NCBI RefSeq assembly: GCF_030297155.1 | Contig: NZ_AP028067.1 | Coordinates: 2,046,001-2,110,000, forward strand | Source of the DNA: Vibrio sp. FE10 | GTDB lineage: Bacteria > Pseudomonadota > Gammaproteobacteria > Enterobacterales > Vibrionaceae | DNA length: 64,000 bases | Reading direction: 5' to 3' | Shown: positions 8,422 through 18,170 of the stretch, in pieces | How positions within the stretch are numbered: position 1 is the first letter of the stretch | Layout of the letters: each line of letters begins with the position of its first letter | The notes under the pieces: generated by a model | Seen by the model: the letters and a program-made list of their open reading frames with translations, nothing else | Told to the model about the DNA's origin: nothing | Databases searched by the model: none | Position numbers and translations under genes: made by a program

Positions 8422-11058
8422 CTACTGGGCGAGAAAGTCTTTGGCGAAACGTTGCAACACGCCACCAGCGCTATACACGTTCACTTCGTCTGCGGTATCT
8501 AGTCTGCAGGTTACTGGCACATCAAGCTTTTCACCGTTTTTACGAGTGATCACTAAAGCCAAATCAGAACCTGCTTGGATGTCACCGTAAACGTCGTAAA
8601 GCTCGGTGCCGTCTAACTCTAAAGTATTTCGATCCGTTCCCGCTTTGAATTGCAGAGGCAACACGCCCATACCGACTAAGTTGGTTCTGTGGATTCGTTC
8701 AAACCCTTCTGCCACAATTACTTCAACACCTGCTAAGCGCACCCCTTTGGCTGCCCAGTCACGTGATGAACCTTGTCCATAATCCGCACCCGCCACGACA
8801 ATCAAAGGCTGTTTACGGTTCATGTAGGTTTCTATCGCTTCCCACATTCGCGTAACTTGACCTTCGGGTTCAACTCTTGCTAGTGAACCTTGCACGACTT
8901 CTCCAGCGTCCTTCACCATTTCGTTAAACAGCTTAGGGTTGGCGAATGTTGCTCGTTGCGCGGTTAAGTGATCACCTCGATGGGTCGCGTAAGAGTTAAA
9001 GTCCTCTTCCGGCACTTCCATTTTCGCCAAGTACTCACCTGCTGCACTCGAAGCGAGAATCGCATTTGATGGCGATAAGTGATCGGTGGTGATGTTGTCA
9101 CCCAGAACTGCTAAAGGTCTCATCCCTGAAAGGCTTCGCTCTCCCGCAAGAGCCCCTTCCCAATAAGGTGGTCTGCGTATATAGGTACTTTGAGGTCGCC
9201 AGTCATAAAGCGGTTCAGAAGTCACCAGCTCTTCGTCTGGCTGGAACATTTTTACGTAGATTTGTTGGAATTGCTGAGGCTTAACATGCTCACCGACAAC
9301 CGCATCAATTTCTGCATCACTTGGCCACAAATCACTTAAATAGATTGGTTGGCCGTTATTGTCTGTACCTAGGCTGTCTTTTTCGATATCAAAGCGAATC
9401 GTACCCGCTAAAGCATAAGCAACCACCAATGGCGGTGACGCTAAAAACGCTTGTTTAGCATAGGGATGGATTCGACCATCGAAGTTTCGATTCCCAGATA
9501 ACACAGCGGTTGAATACAGGTCGCGGTCGATGATCTCTTGTTGGATTTTAGGATCCAACGCCCCACTCATTCCGTTACAGGTAGTGCACGCATAGCCGAC
9601 GATACCGAAGCCTAATTGTTCAAGTTCAGGAAGCAAACCTGCAGACTCAAGATATAACTTGGCAACTTTTGAGCCTGGAGCGAATGACGTTTTCACCCAC
9701 GGCTTTCGAACTAATCCAAGCTGATTGGCTTTCTTAGCGACCAAAGCAGCGGCGACGACATTTCTTGGGTTACTGGTATTAGTACAAGAGGTAATCGCAG
9801 CAATGATCACGGCGCCATCTGGCATTTGGTCGTCGGAATATTGTTCAGCGTGTTGCTCTTTCCAAGAAGCTTGACTGATCCCTTGCTTGGCAAGTTCGCT
9901 GGTTGGTAAACGGCGATGAGGATTGGATGGCCCTGCAAGGTTGCGTTCAACTTTAGACAAATCAAACTCCAGCACACGTTCGTATTGGGCAGACTCTAAG
10001 TCATCAGCCCAAAGCCCAGTTTGCTTGGCGTAACGCTCTACCAATTCAACCTGTTCAGGCTCTCGCCCTGTAAGCTTGAGATATTGAATGGTCTGTTCAT
10101 CGATATAGAACATACCCGCAGTCGCGCCATATTCTGGTGTCATGTTAGATATGGTTGCGCGGTCGCCAATGGTCAGTGCACGTGCGCCTTCGCCAAAGAA
10201 TTCCAAGTAACTTGAGACAACCCTTTCATTGCGAAGAAACTCAGTAATTGCGAGCACGATATCCGTTGCGGTTATCCCTTCTTGTCTCTGACCGGTAAGT
10301 TTAACGCCCACAATATCAGGTAAACGCATCATAGACGGACGACCGAGCATCACAGTCTCAGCTTCCAAACCACCTACACCTATTGCAATAACACCCAGAG
10401 CATCAACATGAGGAGTATGACTGTCGGTGCCGACACAGGTATCGGGAAACGCGATACCCTCTTTGGATTGAATCACCGGAGACATTTTCTCCAAGTTAAT
10501 CTGGTGCATAATTCCATTACCCGCAGGAATCACACTCACGTTTTTAAACGCGGTTTTACACCATTCAATAAAGTGAAAACGGTCTTCGTTTCGACGCTCT
10601 TCAATGGCGCGGTTTTTGTCAAACGCTTCGCTATCAAAGCCTGCGTGTTCCACTGCCAGAGAGTGATCAACAATCAATTGAGTTTCGACTACTGGGTTTA
10701 CCTTGGCAGGGTCTCCGCCTTGGTCGGCAATCGCGTCTCGTAATCCAGCCAAATCAACCAAGGCTGTTTGACCAAGAATGTCATGACACACCACTCGCGC
10801 AGGGTACCAAGGAAAATCTAAGTCACTCTTGCGTTCAATTATCTGTTTTAAGCTATCTTCAAGCGTTTCAGGGGCACAGCGTCTTACCAATTGTTCCGCC
10901 AATACTCGCGACGTATACGGCAAGGTTTTATAGCTGCCCGGAGATATCGATTCTATCGCTTCGCAAGCGTCGAAATACTCTAAATGAGTACCGGGTAAAG
11001 GCTTACGGTACTGATTTAGTTCAAGGTTCTGGGTCCGTTCAATTTTCACATCAGACAT
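8422..11058 (-). CDS. acnD: Fe/S-dependent 2-methylcitrate dehydratase AcnD
   Basis: An aconitase-superfamily enzyme that dehydrates 2-methylcitrate; needs PrpF as partner. The 878-residue protein has the three cluster cysteines at C425 (SCTNTSNP), C491 and C494 (ACTTCNG). A swivel domain at the C-terminus contains DYGQGSSRDWAAKG. The length matches AcnD (about 865) rather than AcnB. It lies between prpC and prpF, which identifies it within the aconitase family. The start has a GGTGG ribosome-binding site about 5 nt upstream. All expected catalytic features are present. Confidence 0.95.
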   Translation of the reverse strand: MSDVKIERTQNLELNQYRKPLPGTHLEYFDACEAIESISPGSYKTLPYTSRVLAEQLVRRCAPETLEDSLKQIIERKSDLDFPWYPARVVCHDILGQTALVDLAGLRDAIADQGGDPAKVNPVVETQLIVDHSLAVEHAGFDSEAFDKNRAIEERRNEDRFHFIEWCKTAFKNVSVIPAGNGIMHQINLEKMSPVIQSKEGIAFPDTCVGTDSHTPHVDALGVIAIGVGGLEAETVMLGRPSMMRLPDIVGVKLTGQRQEGITATDIVLAITEFLRNERVVSSYLEFFGEGARALTIGDRATISNMTPEYGATAGMFYIDEQTIQYLKLTGREPEQVELVERYAKQTGLWADDLESAQYERVLEFDLSKVERNLAGPSNPHRRLPTSELAKQGISQASWKEQHAEQYSDDQMPDGAVIIAAITSCTNTSNPRNVVAAALVAKKANQLGLVRKPWVKTSFAPGSKVAKLYLESAGLLPELEQLGFGIVGYACTTCNGMSGALDPKIQQEIIDRDLYSTAVLSGNRNFDGRIHPYAKQAFLASPPLVVAYALAGTIRFDIEKDSLGTDNNGQPIYLSDLWPSDAEIDAVVGEHVKPQQFQQIYVKMFQPDEELVTSEPLYDWRPQSTYIRRPPYWEGALAGERSLSGMRPLAVLGDNITTDHLSPSNAILASSAAGEYLAKMEVPEEDFNSYATHRGDHLTAQRATFANPKLFNEMVKDAGEVVQGSLARVEPEGQVTRMWEAIETYMNRKQPLIVVAGADYGQGSSRDWAAKGVRLAGVEVIVAEGFERIHRTNLVGMGVLPLQFKAGTDRNTLELDGTELYDVYGDIQAGSDLALVITRKNGEKLDVPVTCRLDTADEVNVYSAGGVLQRFAKDFLAQ

Positions 11059-11159
11059 ACATCCACCATTATCTGTTAGATTCTATTCGTTGTTTCTTGA
11101 GGCCTTGTCATATGAAGACGGAAGTCACCTCAAGACATAAGTCGGCTCGTTATAGAGGG

Positions 11160-12374
11160 CTAACGTAGATGAATAGGTAGCCAGTCTTGATGCTCTGGGC
11201 CTGTGTAGTCTGCGCTTGGACGAATGATGCGATTGTTTTCTCTTTGTTCGAACACGTGCGCCGTCCAACCTGTGAGGCGGCTCATCACAAAAATTGGCGT
11301 GAACAGTTTGGTTGGGATATCCATGAAGTGATAAGCCGATGCATGGAAGAAGTCAGCGTTACAAAACAAGCCTTTCTCTCGCTTCATAACGGCTTCAACG
11401 CGCTCAGACACGGCATAAAGCTGTTCATCACCCACCTCTTGGGCAAGCTCTTTTGACCAGCGTTTGATTAAGGCGTTTCGTGGGTCGCTTTCACGATAAA
11501 TGGCATGACCGAAGCCCATGATTTTGTCTTTATTAGCAAGCATCTTCATGATGTTCGCTTCAGCTTCATCGGCAGTTTTCCAATCTTGGATCATTTCCAT
11601 CGCGGCTTCATTTGCACCGCCATGCAAAGGACCTCTCAATGTTCCGATCGCCGCTGTAACGCACGAATGAATATCCGACAAGGTTGAAGCACAAACACGA
11701 GCAGCAAAGGTTGAAGCGTTAAACTCATGTTCCGCGTAAAGGGTGAGCGAACAGTGCATCACCTTCTTATGGAGTTCACTTGGCGCCTTGTCTGTAAGCA
11801 TCTTCAAGAAGTAGCCACCTAAACACTCTTCACTTTGATCTTCAGTATCAATTCGCACACCATCATGGCTAAAGCGGTACCAATAACAAATAATGGCAGG
11901 GAAAAGCGCAAGCATGCGTTCGGTCGCAGACAGTTGTTCAGAAAAGTCAGATTCTTGCTCTAAATTACCTAGCATTGAACACCCCGTTCTCATCACATCC
12001 ATAGGATGAGCATCAGCAGGGATCAGTTCTAAGGCCGCTTTCAATGGCTGAGGTAAACCACGCAGGCCAACTAACAAGGCTTTGTATTCATCGAGCTCTT
12101 TTTCAGTGGGTAAGTGACCTCTTAGTAACAGGTGAGCCACTTCTTCAAACTGAGCGTGATTGGCAAGGTCAGTAATATCATAGCCACGATAAGTTAAACC
12201 CGTTCCTGACTGGCCTACGGTACATAGCGCGGTGGTTCCAGCACTTTGGCCACGTAGCCCTGCACCACCAATCGCAGGTGTACCGGTTGGTTTCGCGCTT
12301 TCATTCTTGTCTACGTTATTGTTCGCCTTTGACGCATTGTCGACAGTTGCTTTATCACTCAAAGATACAGACAT
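11160..12374 (-). CDS. prpC: 2-methylcitrate synthase PrpC
   Basis: Condenses propionyl-CoA with oxaloacetate to 2-methylcitrate. A citrate-synthase fold is clear from HGGANEAAMEM and GFGHAIYRESDPR, which carry the active-site histidines, and from a C-terminal RPSADYTGP stretch with the substrate-binding arginine. I chose the ATG at 12374, preceded by AAGGAG at a spacing of 6; this gives 404 residues. The family is usually about 375-390, and the extra residues are a low-complexity Asn/Lys/Ala-rich N-terminus (about residues 1-35) before the conserved GGAGLRGQ. An in-frame start 11 codons upstream has no ribosome-binding site. Confidence 0.94.
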   Translation of the reverse strand: MSVSLSDKATVDNASKANNNVDKNESAKPTGTPAIGGAGLRGQSAGTTALCTVGQSGTGLTYRGYDITDLANHAQFEEVAHLLLRGHLPTEKELDEYKALLVGLRGLPQPLKAALELIPADAHPMDVMRTGCSMLGNLEQESDFSEQLSATERMLALFPAIICYWYRFSHDGVRIDTEDQSEECLGGYFLKMLTDKAPSELHKKVMHCSLTLYAEHEFNASTFAARVCASTLSDIHSCVTAAIGTLRGPLHGGANEAAMEMIQDWKTADEAEANIMKMLANKDKIMGFGHAIYRESDPRNALIKRWSKELAQEVGDEQLYAVSERVEAVMKREKGLFCNADFFHASAYHFMDIPTKLFTPIFVMSRLTGWTAHVFEQRENNRIIRPSADYTGPEHQDWLPIHLR

Positions 12375-12520
12375 GTTGAACTCCTTTTCTTTGTTAGCCG
12401 CCTGCACTCTTTGGTGCTGACTATTTATATGTCCGACGCTTTTAAAAATCGGAACTGGATATGGCGACTAACCATTTCACGTTATTGGATTAAGTTGATT
12501 TTTATTAATTGAACTGAGAT

Positions 12521-13417
12521 TTATTCTTCACTCGAAAACAACTGATCAAGCTTGTTCTCGTAATCGTGGTAATTCAGGTGTTCGTACAGCTCTTTACGGG
12601 TTTGCATTGAATCCAACAGAGCTTCCTGATTGCCTTCAACTAACAAGTGTTTGTATACATTTTCCGCGGCTTTGTTCATCGCACGGAATGCACTCAATGG
12701 ATAAAGCACCATGTCGACACTTGATTGGGCTAGTTCGTTACAGTTGTAAAGTGGCGTTTGCCCAAACTCGGTGATGTTGGCCAAGATAGGCACATGCTTA
12801 CCCGTTGCTGATTTCAGCGCCGCCGAGAACTTCACGTATTGGTCGAGCTGATTCATCGCTTCAGGGAAGATCATGTCCGCACCCGCTTCAACACACGCAA
12901 TAGCTCGCTCAATCGCACTGTCTATTCCTTCAACCGCCAATGCATCCGTACGAGCCATAATTACAAAGCTTTCGTCAGTTCTGGCATCGGTTGCCGCTTT
13001 CACTCTATCGACCATCTCTTGCTGACTAACAATTGCTTTATTTGGACGGTGACCACAGCGTTTCTGAGCCACCTGATCTTCCATGTGAATTGCCGCTGCT
13101 CCCGCCTTTTCCATCGCGCGAATCGTACGTGCGATATTGAACGCGCCACCGAAACCCGTGTCGATATCCACCAGCAAGGGCAAATCACACGCATTGGTAA
13201 TACGTTCAACATCCACCAACACATCGTTTAGTGTGGTGATGCCTAAATCAGGCAAACCATAAGACGCATTGGCGATGCCTCCACCAGACAAATAAATGGC
13301 CTGATGACCCAAGTTCTTTGCCATCATCGCGCAGTACGGATTCACCGTGCCGACGATCTGTAGTGGATCGTTGTCTTGCACAGCTTGTCGGAACTTTGCT
13401 CCTGCTGATAACTTCAT
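12521..13417 (-). CDS. prpB: 2-methylisocitrate lyase PrpB
   Basis: Splits 2-methylisocitrate into pyruvate and succinate, the last step of the cycle. The 298-residue length is typical. The catalytic loop KRCGH has its cysteine at C121, and VDIDTGFGG near residue 83 carries the Mg-binding aspartates. A GGGAG ribosome-binding site precedes the ATG. It is the first enzyme gene after the regulator, followed by prpC after a 146-bp gap. Confidence 0.95.
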   Translation of the reverse strand: MKLSAGAKFRQAVQDNDPLQIVGTVNPYCAMMAKNLGHQAIYLSGGGIANASYGLPDLGITTLNDVLVDVERITNACDLPLLVDIDTGFGGAFNIARTIRAMEKAGAAAIHMEDQVAQKRCGHRPNKAIVSQQEMVDRVKAATDARTDESFVIMARTDALAVEGIDSAIERAIACVEAGADMIFPEAMNQLDQYVKFSAALKSATGKHVPILANITEFGQTPLYNCNELAQSSVDMVLYPLSAFRAMNKAAENVYKHLLVEGNQEALLDSMQTRKELYEHLNYHDYENKLDQLFSSEE

Positions 13418-13517
13418 AATGACGCTCCCTGTTAATTGTTTGTTTTTATCTAACTTTTATAACTACTGATGTTTAGCTTTCGCCAACGCAGATCCGCAGG
13501 CCAATATCAGTCGCCTT

Positions 13518-14237
13518 TTAATCAAGATCTTTGGATTGAATTTGTTGCTCTATAAGCAGCCGACTGCCCGAGATGTGTCTTCGCATTAGCATTTCTGCTA
13601 GCTCTTCATCACGGTTACGAATCGCTTGTAGGATGTATTTGTGTTCATCAAGCGCCTCTTTTGGTCGAGACTGTGCTCTAGGCGATTGGTAGCGATACAT
13701 GCGTAATAAGTGATAAAGCTCATCACACAGCAGAGAAATGAGTTTGCTATTGCGGCTGGCTTTAATGATTCGATAATGGAAATCGAAATCCCCATGTTGG
13801 TGGAAGTAGGAAGAACCTTCGACTTCATCGATGTGCTTCGAATGTGTCGACAATAACCCTTCAAGCCCAATCAACTCTTCTTGCGTGATGTGTCTCGCCG
13901 CTAATCGAGCCGCCATGCCTTCTAATGCCTCTCGCACCGCGTAAAGCTCAAATAATTTGTCAGCCGAAAAGGTAATAACTCGCGCGCCAACATGAGGAAT
14001 GCGTTCAATAAGCCCTAGCCCTTCAACCCTCATTATCGCTTCACGTAATGGCCCTCGACTTACCTCGAAGCGTTTAGCTAGCTCAGGTTCCGAGATCTTA
14101 CTGCCCGGAGGTAATTCACCGTTAACAATCGCCTCGACTAAGTATTCAGTTAGGCTTTCAGACTTGGTGTTTTCTTTATCGCCCACACGAGTTTTCGTGT
14201 TTGCACTTAAGGTGAGATCTTTTATCGCAGTATTCAT
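13518..14237 (-). CDS. prpR: GntR/FCD-family regulator of the propionate operon
   Basis: A transcription factor with an N-terminal winged helix (SEPELAKRFEVSRGPLREAIMRVEGLGL) and a C-terminal FCD ligand-binding domain (LYAVREALEGMAARLAA, then histidine-containing helices), so it belongs to the FadR subfamily. It heads the operon and probably represses it until a cycle intermediate binds; that role is inference from position. I chose the ATG at 14237 (239 residues). A further ATG at 14288 would add 17 residues, but it would lie almost on the predicted transcription start and would place an operator-like palindrome inside the coding region. The symbol prpR here means the GntR type, not the sigma-54 activator of enteric bacteria. 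Confidence 0.85.
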   Translation of the reverse strand: MNTAIKDLTLSANTKTRVGDKENTKSESLTEYLVEAIVNGELPPGSKISEPELAKRFEVSRGPLREAIMRVEGLGLIERIPHVGARVITFSADKLFELYAVREALEGMAARLAARHITQEELIGLEGLLSTHSKHIDEVEGSSYFHQHGDFDFHYRIIKASRNSKLISLLCDELYHLLRMYRYQSPRAQSRPKEALDEHKYILQAIRNRDEELAEMLMRRHISGSRLLIEQQIQSKDLD

Positions 14238-14270
14238 ATTCACGCTGCTCACTTCTGATTGTTGAACCTT

Positions 14271-14284
14271 AATTGTCAACAATT
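14271..14284. promoter_or_regulatory. GntR operator-like palindrome 1
   Basis: AATTGTCAACAATT is a perfect 14-bp palindrome but for the central pair. It lies between the predicted transcription start and the chosen start codon of the GntR gene. The TTGT-ACAA form is common for FadR-type regulators. Confidence 0.7.
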
Positions 14285-14299
14285 CCATAACATGAACAT

Positions 14300-14329
14300 A
14301 AAATACACGATTAAATTGTCGACAATCAA
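14300..14329 (-). promoter_or_regulatory. Predicted prp operon promoter
   Basis: On the minus strand TTGATT (-35) and TATTTT (-10) are 18 bp apart. Operator-like palindrome 2 overlaps the -35 and spacer. Prediction by eye only. Confidence 0.45.
14314..14327. promoter_or_regulatory. GntR operator-like palindrome 2
   Basis: AATTGTCGACAATC, a palindrome with TTGTCGACAA core, overlaps the predicted promoter. Its centre is 43 bp from palindrome 1. Confidence 0.75.
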
Positions 14330-14332
14330 GTA

Positions 14333-14346
14333 AATTGTCGACAATT
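14333..14346. promoter_or_regulatory. GntR operator-like palindrome 3
   Basis: AATTGTCGACAATT is a perfect palindrome whose centre is 19 bp (about two helical turns) upstream of palindrome 2, so both could be bound on the same DNA face. Confidence 0.75.
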
Positions 14347-14595
14347 TAGACTAAGGTAGTATTTTTATTAATCGGTAGAGAAGTAGTAAAACGAAGCAAT
14401 GAAAGACAATAAATACATGTTATTAAACAAATTAATCCATGAAAGAGCATACCAAACCCTTGCCTACACTAAATTACTCGAAAACAATGTGTCGACAACC
14501 TTAGACTCAACTTACCAAACGCAGATCCATCAATGATCTCAACTAGAATATAGGTATCAGCATCCCTCATCTCCGTTTAACTCCAAACCACAGGT
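14347..14595. other. Intergenic stretch upstream of the prp operon
   Basis: No gene is visible. A weaker fourth site, TGTCGACAA at 14490-14498, is followed by TTAGACT, as palindrome 3 is followed by TTTAGACT. It may be a remote operator. Otherwise AT-rich sequence without clear structure. Confidence 0.4.
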
Positions 14596-14624
14596 ATAAA
14601 AAAGGCGCACTGATGTGCGCCTTT
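14596..14624 (-). terminator. Intrinsic terminator of the receptor/HD-GYP gene
   Basis: Stem AAAGGCGCAC / GTGCGCCTTT with a TGAT loop, followed on the minus strand by TTTTTTATA. It lies 37 bp after the stop codon at 14661. Confidence 0.88.
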
Positions 14625-14660
14625 CATTCATCGAACTCGTTCTAACCAGCCAACCTTTGG

Positions 14661-17600
14661 TCAAGCAACCTGACGAGTGACCTCGAGGTATTTATTGATG
14701 TCGACAAAATCAATCTGTTCCGGTTTGAGATACTCTTCGGCATAACGAACATGCGTACCACTGGTCAAGAACAATCTAAACAGTTCAATATCAATATGCT
14801 CATCCAGCGCCATTTTGTGCATGATGTCGACAGCGACACTAATTGGCTTCGCTTTCTTGTAAGGTCGATCGGCAGCGGTTAACGCCTCAAAGATATCTGA
14901 TATCACCAGAATGCGTTCTGGGATTGAAAGGTCGTCACCAGTCAACTTCCTTGGATAGCCTGTACCTTTAAGGGTTTCGTGGTGAGTTGACGCATAGCGA
15001 GGCACGCGGCTTAACTCTTTCGGGAATGGTAGGTTTTCAAGCATCTTGATGGTGCCAAGCATGTGCTCATTTATCTTGAACCTGTCTTCAGCGGTCAATG
15101 TGCCTCGTGCAATACTCAGGTTATAAACTTCCCCTAGATTGTATAAGTGCTCAGGAACGTCCATTTTAATCTGATATTTTGGGTCAAATTCTAATGGTCT
15201 ATCTCTTTTCACTATATGCTCCGGCTTATCACTCAGAAGCGGCTCTGTCGCAGGCAAGCTTGAACTCGATGCCCTATTCATCGCTTCAATTGGCGATAGG
15301 CCGAGTTGATCGTCGAAATTACGCGTCCAAGTCGTTTCAGCAATAGAACGAATACGTTCGACCTTATCATCACTCATGAATTCACCACCCACGTTCGATG
15401 TCGCGATAAACTCAAAGTCATCTTGTAGTTGTTGCTTCGTCGCTGCGAGATCATCGGTTATCTGCTGCGTGGGTAGCTTTCCTTCAAGTTGTTTTCTCAA
15501 CGCTGTAATTTCAGCATCACGCCAAAGTACTTCAAATCGCGTCCTCACCTCGTGAATTCGGTTGTAGTTCGCTTCTAGCTTCGAACCTTTATCGACGATG
15601 TGCTCAGGTGTCGTGATCTTGCCACAATCATGAAGCCAAGCTGCAATTCTAAACTCACGGCGCTCATCATCATTCTCAAACTTAAAGTCTTTGAAGTGCT
15701 CAGATTGTGATTGTTCAGCCGCGTCAGCCAGCATCAAACCCAGTTCTGGCACACGATTACAATGCCCTGCCGTATAAGCGGATTTATCATCGATCGCTTG
15801 AGCGATAAGCTTGATAAACGACTCAACAAACGCCTCTTGAGTTTGCTCATGTTGCTTGAGTTCTGTCGACATCTCCTTGACTGCAACCGACAACTCCCAT
15901 ATTTCCTTAATTCGAGTATCCAGCACGGTCACGCTGTCATAATCACGCAGTTTAATCTTACTCGTCTCTGCTTTTAATTGACGAATAGGACGGACAATAG
16001 GCGCACCAAAGATCCAAGCTACAGGTAAGGTTAGGCTCATCAAAAGCACGGTCACGCCAATAGAGGTCGCCACTCGCTTGTTCACCGCACTGTAAATTTC
16101 CGCTTCTGGTATCGCTACTGCAAAATATTCAGAGTACTGCTCGCCCGTCTCAATCTTTTTCAGATATAAACGCTTAGCTTCACCATTGAGCACAATCTTA
16201 ACCATTTCGCCTTCGGTGGTCGCTGTCGCAGTTCTATCATAAAGCTCCGTATAAGGAATAGTTGTGCCTGTATTTAGAGCCGGATGTTGAAACCACTTTT
16301 GCGATAGTGCGGCTTTCTGTTCATCCGTTAATGCATTTATGGCTTGGTTGATGATTGGTAACAGCTGTTGATGTTTATTCTGTAGCACAATGTGGAACTG
16401 ATTTGGATAGCTCGCTTTCAAGTCCGAGAGCGCATCATTAACTTTGAGGTTTGCATGGAAAAACTTATCCAAAGAAAACGACAGTACGGGCTTAGCGTCC
16501 AGTACAGCGAAATATTCGCCATTCTCAACGGCATCCAATGCCGATTCCATGTCGGAAAACTCAACAAGATCGATATTTGGGAAGTCTGTTCTCAACTGAG
16601 GGGTAATCGACCACCCTGATAGAATCGCAACTTTTTCACCTTCAAGATCAGCGTAATTTGATAGGGTTTGAACGTCACCTCGAGTGACAACAGAGAAAGG
16701 CAGTTCATAGATAGCGTCAGTGTATAAACCTTTAACACCATTGCTTTCGTAGTTCTGAATCGAATGTAGGCCATCAATGCTTCCTTCATGAAACTTGCCG
16801 GTTAACTCCGCCCACGAAAAACCATTCACAAATTCAAACCTAACCCCGCTCATCTCACTGATCATTTTTAAGAGATCAATCGCGTAGCCGTGTGGTTCCC
16901 CAGATACAGAGAAATCCATCGGCCCCCAATCATTTTGATTAGAGAACAACAAAGGCGGTGTTTTTTCTATGATGGCTTGTTGCTCAGAAGACCAATTGAT
17001 TTCACTAGCCTGAGGAAGTACTTGTGTCGTTTCAATATCGCGGTTAGACGCAATAATGTTGCCGGATTTGGAATATAAGAAAGATTCAACCTGACTGTCT
17101 TCATCAAGGTCCAACGCGCTCGCAGATAACTTACTTGCCAGAGATGACAAGACAATATCTATGCCTATCACATGTTGTGTATCACCAGCAGCTTTTGATT
17201 CGAAGGCTAAAGAATAGGTTTGTCCGGTGATCTGGAGATGTTGGAAAAGGTAAGGCTGCGTTTTTTCAACCGTCTCTGTATTTGCGGATACGTACCAAGG
17301 CCTTGTCGTCGGAAAGTAATTGCTCGGTTCTGTCTTTGACTCTCTGAGGTTAAACTCAAGGTCATAGTATTTAGTCGTGCGGATACGGCCGGCTTCTTTG
17401 TCACTGATCTCAATCACAACCCAGCGATCTGAGCGATCAGCACCGATTTTATCTCTAACAAACGGAGAAGATTCCAGATTAATAATTTGGAAGAAACGTT
17501 CGTTAGAAGAACCTATATAGATACTGTAAAACAGCGGATTATCTTTTATCGCTTCAGAGAGGATTCCACGCGACTCTTCTCGAGAGATTTGATGGCTAAT

Positions 17601-17834
17601 AGAACGATGCACTGAAGAGAGTAAACGAGCAGTATTTATCGCGTCGGAATCGACGTTACCGATATAGTCGCTTAAGTCCTGAGATACCATGGTCAACTTC
17701 GACAAGGTATGCTCCGTCGCCATTTTTTTACTGAAGTAATATTGAAGTGAAACCGCAACAATCGCCGTCAGTACCGTTGCAAGCAAAAACATCCCTCCAA
17801 CGGTAAACCGTAACGAGATTTTTGTGTTCGTCAT
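14661..17834 (-). CDS. Membrane receptor with solute-binding domain and HD-GYP output
   Basis: A 1057-residue inner-membrane sensor. TM1 is at about 10-32 and TM2 at 589-611. The periplasmic part starts with a double-Cache-like region (about 40-280), holds a bacterial extracellular solute-binding type 3 domain (about 298-516) and closes with a Cache-like segment (526-580). A HAMP linker follows (612-660). The HD-GYP domain has HDCGK at 735-739, HH at 951-952 and GTGYP at 957-961, so c-di-GMP hydrolysis is expected. An unusual insert of about 130 residues (about 760-890) separates the HD and GYP halves. It is a single gene next to the T6SS cluster, divergent from vgrG. The ligand is unknown; amino acids are a common guess for these sensor domains. 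Confidence 0.85.
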   Translation of the reverse strand: MTNTKISLRFTVGGMFLLATVLTAIVAVSLQYYFSKKMATEHTLSKLTMVSQDLSDYIGNVDSDAINTARLLSSVHRSISHQISREESRGILSEAIKDNPLFYSIYIGSSNERFFQIINLESSPFVRDKIGADRSDRWVVIEISDKEAGRIRTTKYYDLEFNLRESKTEPSNYFPTTRPWYVSANTETVEKTQPYLFQHLQITGQTYSLAFESKAAGDTQHVIGIDIVLSSLASKLSASALDLDEDSQVESFLYSKSGNIIASNRDIETTQVLPQASEINWSSEQQAIIEKTPPLLFSNQNDWGPMDFSVSGEPHGYAIDLLKMISEMSGVRFEFVNGFSWAELTGKFHEGSIDGLHSIQNYESNGVKGLYTDAIYELPFSVVTRGDVQTLSNYADLEGEKVAILSGWSITPQLRTDFPNIDLVEFSDMESALDAVENGEYFAVLDAKPVLSFSLDKFFHANLKVNDALSDLKASYPNQFHIVLQNKHQQLLPIINQAINALTDEQKAALSQKWFQHPALNTGTTIPYTELYDRTATATTEGEMVKIVLNGEAKRLYLKKIETGEQYSEYFAVAIPEAEIYSAVNKRVATSIGVTVLLMSLTLPVAWIFGAPIVRPIRQLKAETSKIKLRDYDSVTVLDTRIKEIWELSVAVKEMSTELKQHEQTQEAFVESFIKLIAQAIDDKSAYTAGHCNRVPELGLMLADAAEQSQSEHFKDFKFENDDERREFRIAAWLHDCGKITTPEHIVDKGSKLEANYNRIHEVRTRFEVLWRDAEITALRKQLEGKLPTQQITDDLAATKQQLQDDFEFIATSNVGGEFMSDDKVERIRSIAETTWTRNFDDQLGLSPIEAMNRASSSSLPATEPLLSDKPEHIVKRDRPLEFDPKYQIKMDVPEHLYNLGEVYNLSIARGTLTAEDRFKINEHMLGTIKMLENLPFPKELSRVPRYASTHHETLKGTGYPRKLTGDDLSIPERILVISDIFEALTAADRPYKKAKPISVAVDIMHKMALDEHIDIELFRLFLTSGTHVRYAEEYLKPEQIDFVDINKYLEVTRQVA

Positions 17835-18170
17835 TATTCTATCCTTGAATAACCACTAGCCCAGAAATGTAACATGCTAGCAATATTTATATTATTACTA
17901 CGGCATACTATCTCTAGCAACACATTATTCTATATATTATTTAAGATCTCCCTATATCCCCCTCTGCGTCGCAATAACCTCGTATTTAAATGACATTTAA
18001 CAATATAAATCAGCAACTAATTACCATAATTAATTTAATGGTATTTGTTTTCATAAAATGGAAACACCTCACGCCTTTGTTATGATGCTTATTATATTAT
18101 TTACTTTATGCTATAAATTTAGATATAAAGTTTTAACATCAAGTCAGTTCGTTAGTATCGACATAACCTT
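17835..18170. other. AT-rich divergent promoter region upstream of the T6SS vgrG
   Basis: This 336-bp region separates the receptor/HD-GYP gene from vgrG. It is very AT-rich, with many possible -10 boxes, and has a dyad TACCAT (N10) ATGGTA at about 18022-18043. I found no convincing sigma-54 (GG-N10-GC) site. AT-richness would suit H-NS-type silencing, which is inference. Confidence 0.4.

Noticed and set aside
8422..11058. Aconitase of the citric acid cycle (acnA)
   Set aside because: The protein lies in the aconitase superfamily, but its place between prpC and prpF and the coupling to prpF point to AcnD.
17835..18170. A sigma-54 promoter upstream of vgrG
   Set aside because: Candidate GG and GC pairs have the wrong spacing, and no VasH-like activator gene is in the cluster.
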